A stretch of 7,443 nucleotides of DNA, from the NCBI GenBank assembly GCA_016649675.1, contig JAENXG010000121.1, positions 1 through 7,443 on the forward strand. The letters are read 5' to 3'. This document shows, piece after piece, positions 5,695 through 7,443 of the stretch. This stretch comes from Methyloceanibacter sp. GTDB taxonomy: Bacteria; Pseudomonadota; Alphaproteobacteria; Rhizobiales; Methyloligellaceae. Both the position numbers and the translations under genes were made by a program. The notes beneath the pieces are model-generated. The model did not search any database. It saw nothing but the letters and a program-made list of their open reading frames with translations, and was not told the origin of the DNA. Position 1 is the first letter of the stretch; each line of letters opens with the position of its first letter.

Positions 5695-5710
5695 TTAATT
5701 GACGATTAAC
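5695..5710 (+). promoter_or_regulatory. Candidate CtrA binding box upstream of rpoD
   Basis: TTAA (5695-5698), seven bases, then TTAAC (5706-5710) is an exact match to the full CtrA consensus TTAA-N7-TTAAC. CtrA is the alphaproteobacterial cell-cycle response regulator. The box overlaps the -35-like TTGACG (5699-5704), the position expected at CtrA-controlled promoters, and ends 120 nt before the rpoD start. Binding is inferred. Confidence 0.45.
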
Positions 5711-5726
5711 GGAGACCCCGTTAATC
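5699..5726 (+). promoter_or_regulatory. Candidate rpoD promoter
   Basis: TTGACG (5699-5704) is five of six to the -35 consensus. A weak TTAATC (5721-5726) follows after 16 nt, or TAATCG after 17. The predicted leader is about 100 nt. It coincides with the CtrA-like box and the inverted repeat. Confidence 0.35.
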
Positions 5727-5727
5727 G
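5703..5727. repeat. Perfect 10-bp inverted repeat before rpoD
   Basis: CGATTAACGG (5703-5712) and CCGTTAATCG (5718-5727) are exact inverse copies around the 5-nt loop AGACC. No T-run follows, so termination is unlikely. As DNA it would be a dimer operator covering the promoter spacer; as RNA a stable hairpin. Confidence 0.8.
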
Positions 5728-5830
5728 CTTAGGACACGTGCCCTTGGGAAGAGTGCGCGAAAGCCTCTTACGCGCTTTCCAAGTCAGGCGGGCGCGTCTC
5801 AAAACGAATTTGCGCTTCGGAGTAAGATGA

Positions 5831-7443
5831 ATGGCAACCAAGACCGCTGAAGCCGAGGATCAAGAGCAGCCCCAGGCCGAGCCACACGACGGCCCTCTGC
5901 TCGACATGTCTGACGCCGCCGTCAAGAAGCTGATTAAGACGGCCAAGGCGCGCGGCTTCGTCACCTATGACGAGCTGAACGAGGTGCTCCCCTCCGAGGA
6001 GGTCTCCTCCGAGCAGATCGAGGACACCATGTCGATGCTCTCCGACATGGGCATCAACGTGGTCGACACCGACGAGGCCGAGGAGCCGGCCGAAGGCGAG
6101 GCCACGGCCGAAACGCCGGCGCGCCCGGTCGTTCCCGTGCAGCCCGTGGCCAAGACCGAAAGCAAAACCGAGCCGATCGACCGCACCGACGATCCCGTGC
6201 GCATGTATCTGCGCGAGATGGGCTCCGTCGAGCTTCTCTCCCGCGAGGGCGAGATCGCCATCGCCAAGCGCATCGAGGCCGGCCGCGAGGCCATGATTGC
6301 CGGCCTGTGCGAGAGCCCGCTCACCTTCCAAGCCATCATCATCTGGCGCGACGAGCTGAACGAGGGAAAGATTCTGCTCCGCGACATCATCGATCTCGAA
6401 GCCACCTATCAGGGACCCGACGCCAAGCCTGCGCCCGCGCAGCCTGTGCCCGAAGGGGCCAATGGCGCCGACGGCCAGGCAGCACCGGGTGCCCAGCCCC
6501 AGCCGGCCCAACCTGCCGCCGCCCGCGCCGCTACCGACGACGACGAGGAGCAGGAGCCGCGGCCCGAGGAATTCGAGGAGGACGAGGACGACCTCGAGAA
6601 CTCGCTCTCCCTTGCCGCCATGGAAGCCGAGCTCAAGCCCAAGGTGCTCGAGACCTTCGACCTCGTCGCCACCAACTACAAGAAGCTCCGCAAATTGCAG
6701 GACCAGGTGGTCGAGCGCGCGCTTCGGAACGACCAGCTCTCCTCCGGCCAGGAGAAGCGCTACAAGGTGCTGAAGGACGAGATCGTCGCCGAGATCAAGT
6801 CGCTGTCGCTCAACGCCAACCGCATCGAGAGTCTGGTCGAGACGCTCTACGACATCAACAAGAAGCTGCTCGGCTATGAGGGCCGCATGCTCCGGCTTGC
6901 CGAGAGCTATGGCGTCAAGCGCGACGACTTCCTCGTCGAATATCAGGACAACGAGCTCGACCCCAACTGGCTGCGCCGGGTGGGGCGCCTGAAGAAGCGC
7001 GGCTGGGCCGATTTCATCCACGACGAGCGCGGCATGGTGAAAGAGCTCCGCCAGGAGATCCAGAACCTCGCCGCCGAGACCGGCCTCCACATCTCCGAGT
7101 TCCGCCGCATCGTGCATATCGTGCAGAAGGGCGAGCGCGAAGCGCGCCAGGCGAAGAAGGAGATGGTGGAAGCGAATTTGCGCCTCGTCATCTCCATCGC
7201 CAAGAAATACACGAACCGCGGGCTCCAGTTCCTTGATTTGATTCAGGAAGGCAATATCGGCCTGATGAAGGCCGTGGATAAGTTCGAGTACCGCCGTGGC
7301 TACAAGTTCTCGACCTACGCCACCTGGTGGATCAGGCAGGCCATCACCCGCAGCATTGCTGATCAAGCAAGAACCATCCGCATCCCCGTGCACATGATCG
7401 AGACCATCAACAAGATCGTGCGCACCTCCCGCCAGATGCTGCA
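5831..7443 (+). CDS. rpoD: RNA polymerase primary sigma factor (sigma70), C-terminus beyond window
   Basis: RpoD directs RNA polymerase to housekeeping promoters. The window holds 537 complete codons plus two bases; full alphaproteobacterial proteins run to roughly 650-690 aa, so the rest of region 3 and region 4 are missing. Visible parts are region 1.1 (about 25-90, with KKLIKTAKARGFVTYDELNEVLP), region 1.2 (118-150, DDPVRMYLREMG), and a non-conserved region with an Ala/Pro-rich then acidic stretch (about 200-260). Region 2.1-2.4 (about 445-513) includes LDLIQEGNIGLMKAV, FEYRRGYKFSTYATWW and IRQAITRSIADQART, and region 3 begins at RIPVHM (517-522). The start is well fixed: GGAG (5819-5822) lies 8 nt upstream and an in-frame TGA (5828-5830) directly precedes the ATG. 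An overlapping out-of-frame ATG at 5827 opens only a 7-codon frame. Confidence 0.97.
   Translation, partial: MATKTAEAEDQEQPQAEPHDGPLLDMSDAAVKKLIKTAKARGFVTYDELNEVLPSEEVSSEQIEDTMSMLSDMGINVVDTDEAEEPAEGEATAETPARPVVPVQPVAKTESKTEPIDRTDDPVRMYLREMGSVELLSREGEIAIAKRIEAGREAMIAGLCESPLTFQAIIIWRDELNEGKILLRDIIDLEATYQGPDAKPAPAQPVPEGANGADGQAAPGAQPQPAQPAAARAATDDDEEQEPRPEEFEEDEDDLENSLSLAAMEAELKPKVLETFDLVATNYKKLRKLQDQVVERALRNDQLSSGQEKRYKVLKDEIVAEIKSLSLNANRIESLVETLYDINKKLLGYEGRMLRLAESYGVKRDDFLVEYQDNELDPNWLRRVGRLKKRGWADFIHDERGMVKELRQEIQNLAAETGLHISEFRRIVHIVQKGEREARQAKKEMVEANLRLVISIAKKYTNRGLQFLDLIQEGNIGLMKAVDKFEYRRGYKFSTYATWWIRQAITRSIADQARTIRIPVHMIETINKIVRTSRQML

Larger units (their letters stand above)
5303..5830. 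other. 528-bp non-coding spacer between dnaG and rpoD
   Basis: No supported gene or tRNA is seen. A 60-codon frame running out of the dnaG end (5253-5435) has no ribosome site or recognisable product. In order, the spacer holds the palindrome CTTGCAAG (5327-5334), a consensus -35 TTGACA (5398-5403) without a good -10, and a possible folded element (5584-5631). Next come the palindrome CTCGGCCGAG (5678-5687), the CtrA-like box (5695-5710), a 10-bp inverted repeat (5703-5727), and a small stem GAAAGC/GCTTTC (5759-5764, 5774-5779) in the presumed rpoD leader. Its length and lack of dnaG-proximal coupling favour an independent rpoD promoter, and a small RNA is possible. Confidence 0.6.

Noticed and set aside
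5768..7393. A 541-codon open frame on the minus strand
   Set aside because: It lies exactly antisense to rpoD, has Leu/Gly/Val-rich low-complexity content typical of the complement of a GC-rich gene, and no recognisable domain. The plus strand clearly encodes sigma70.

Overview
The window carries the conserved primase and primary sigma factor region of an alphaproteobacterium, most likely a member of the Hyphomicrobiales (Rhizobiales). The main genes are GC-rich with strongly GC-biased third codon positions. RpoD and DnaG read like rhizobial-type orthologues, and the order carA (divergent) / yqeY / dnaG / rpoD is one I associate with that order. Species cannot be named from the sequence alone.

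Layout. carA (small subunit of carbamoyl-phosphate synthase) is complete on the minus strand at 22-1263. A 263-bp divergent region follows, with candidate promoters facing both ways. On the plus strand come yqeY (1527-1976), an unrecognised 214-aa gene overlapping it by 4 bp (1973-2617), a small predicted exported protein of 133 aa (2785-3186), dnaG (primase, 3395-5302), a 528-bp non-coding spacer, and rpoD (5831 to the window end, truncated in region 3 of sigma70).

yqeY-dnaG-rpoD is a version of the macromolecular synthesis operon, which links translation, replication priming and transcription initiation. Two things set this copy apart. First, two extra genes sit between yqeY and dnaG. One has a base composition near 50% GC (neighbours near 70% in sampled stretches) and uses codons such as TTA, AGA and ATA, which suggests acquisition. 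Second, the operon looks divided into separately controlled units. A strong hairpin follows the small exported protein, then a perfect GTTC-N7-GTTC match (the alphaproteobacterial LexA box) lies upstream of dnaG. A perfect TTAA-N7-TTAAC match (the CtrA box) lies upstream of rpoD and overlaps a TTGACG -35-like element. The working reading, which is inference, is that damage control could act on primase and cell-cycle control on the housekeeping sigma factor.

DnaG itself has lost three of the four zinc ligands of its N-terminal zinc-binding domain, while its TOPRIM catalytic residues are intact. Non-coding stretches also hold several short tandem and inverted repeats, reported separately. I saw no mobile elements, CRISPR arrays, tRNAs or rRNAs.
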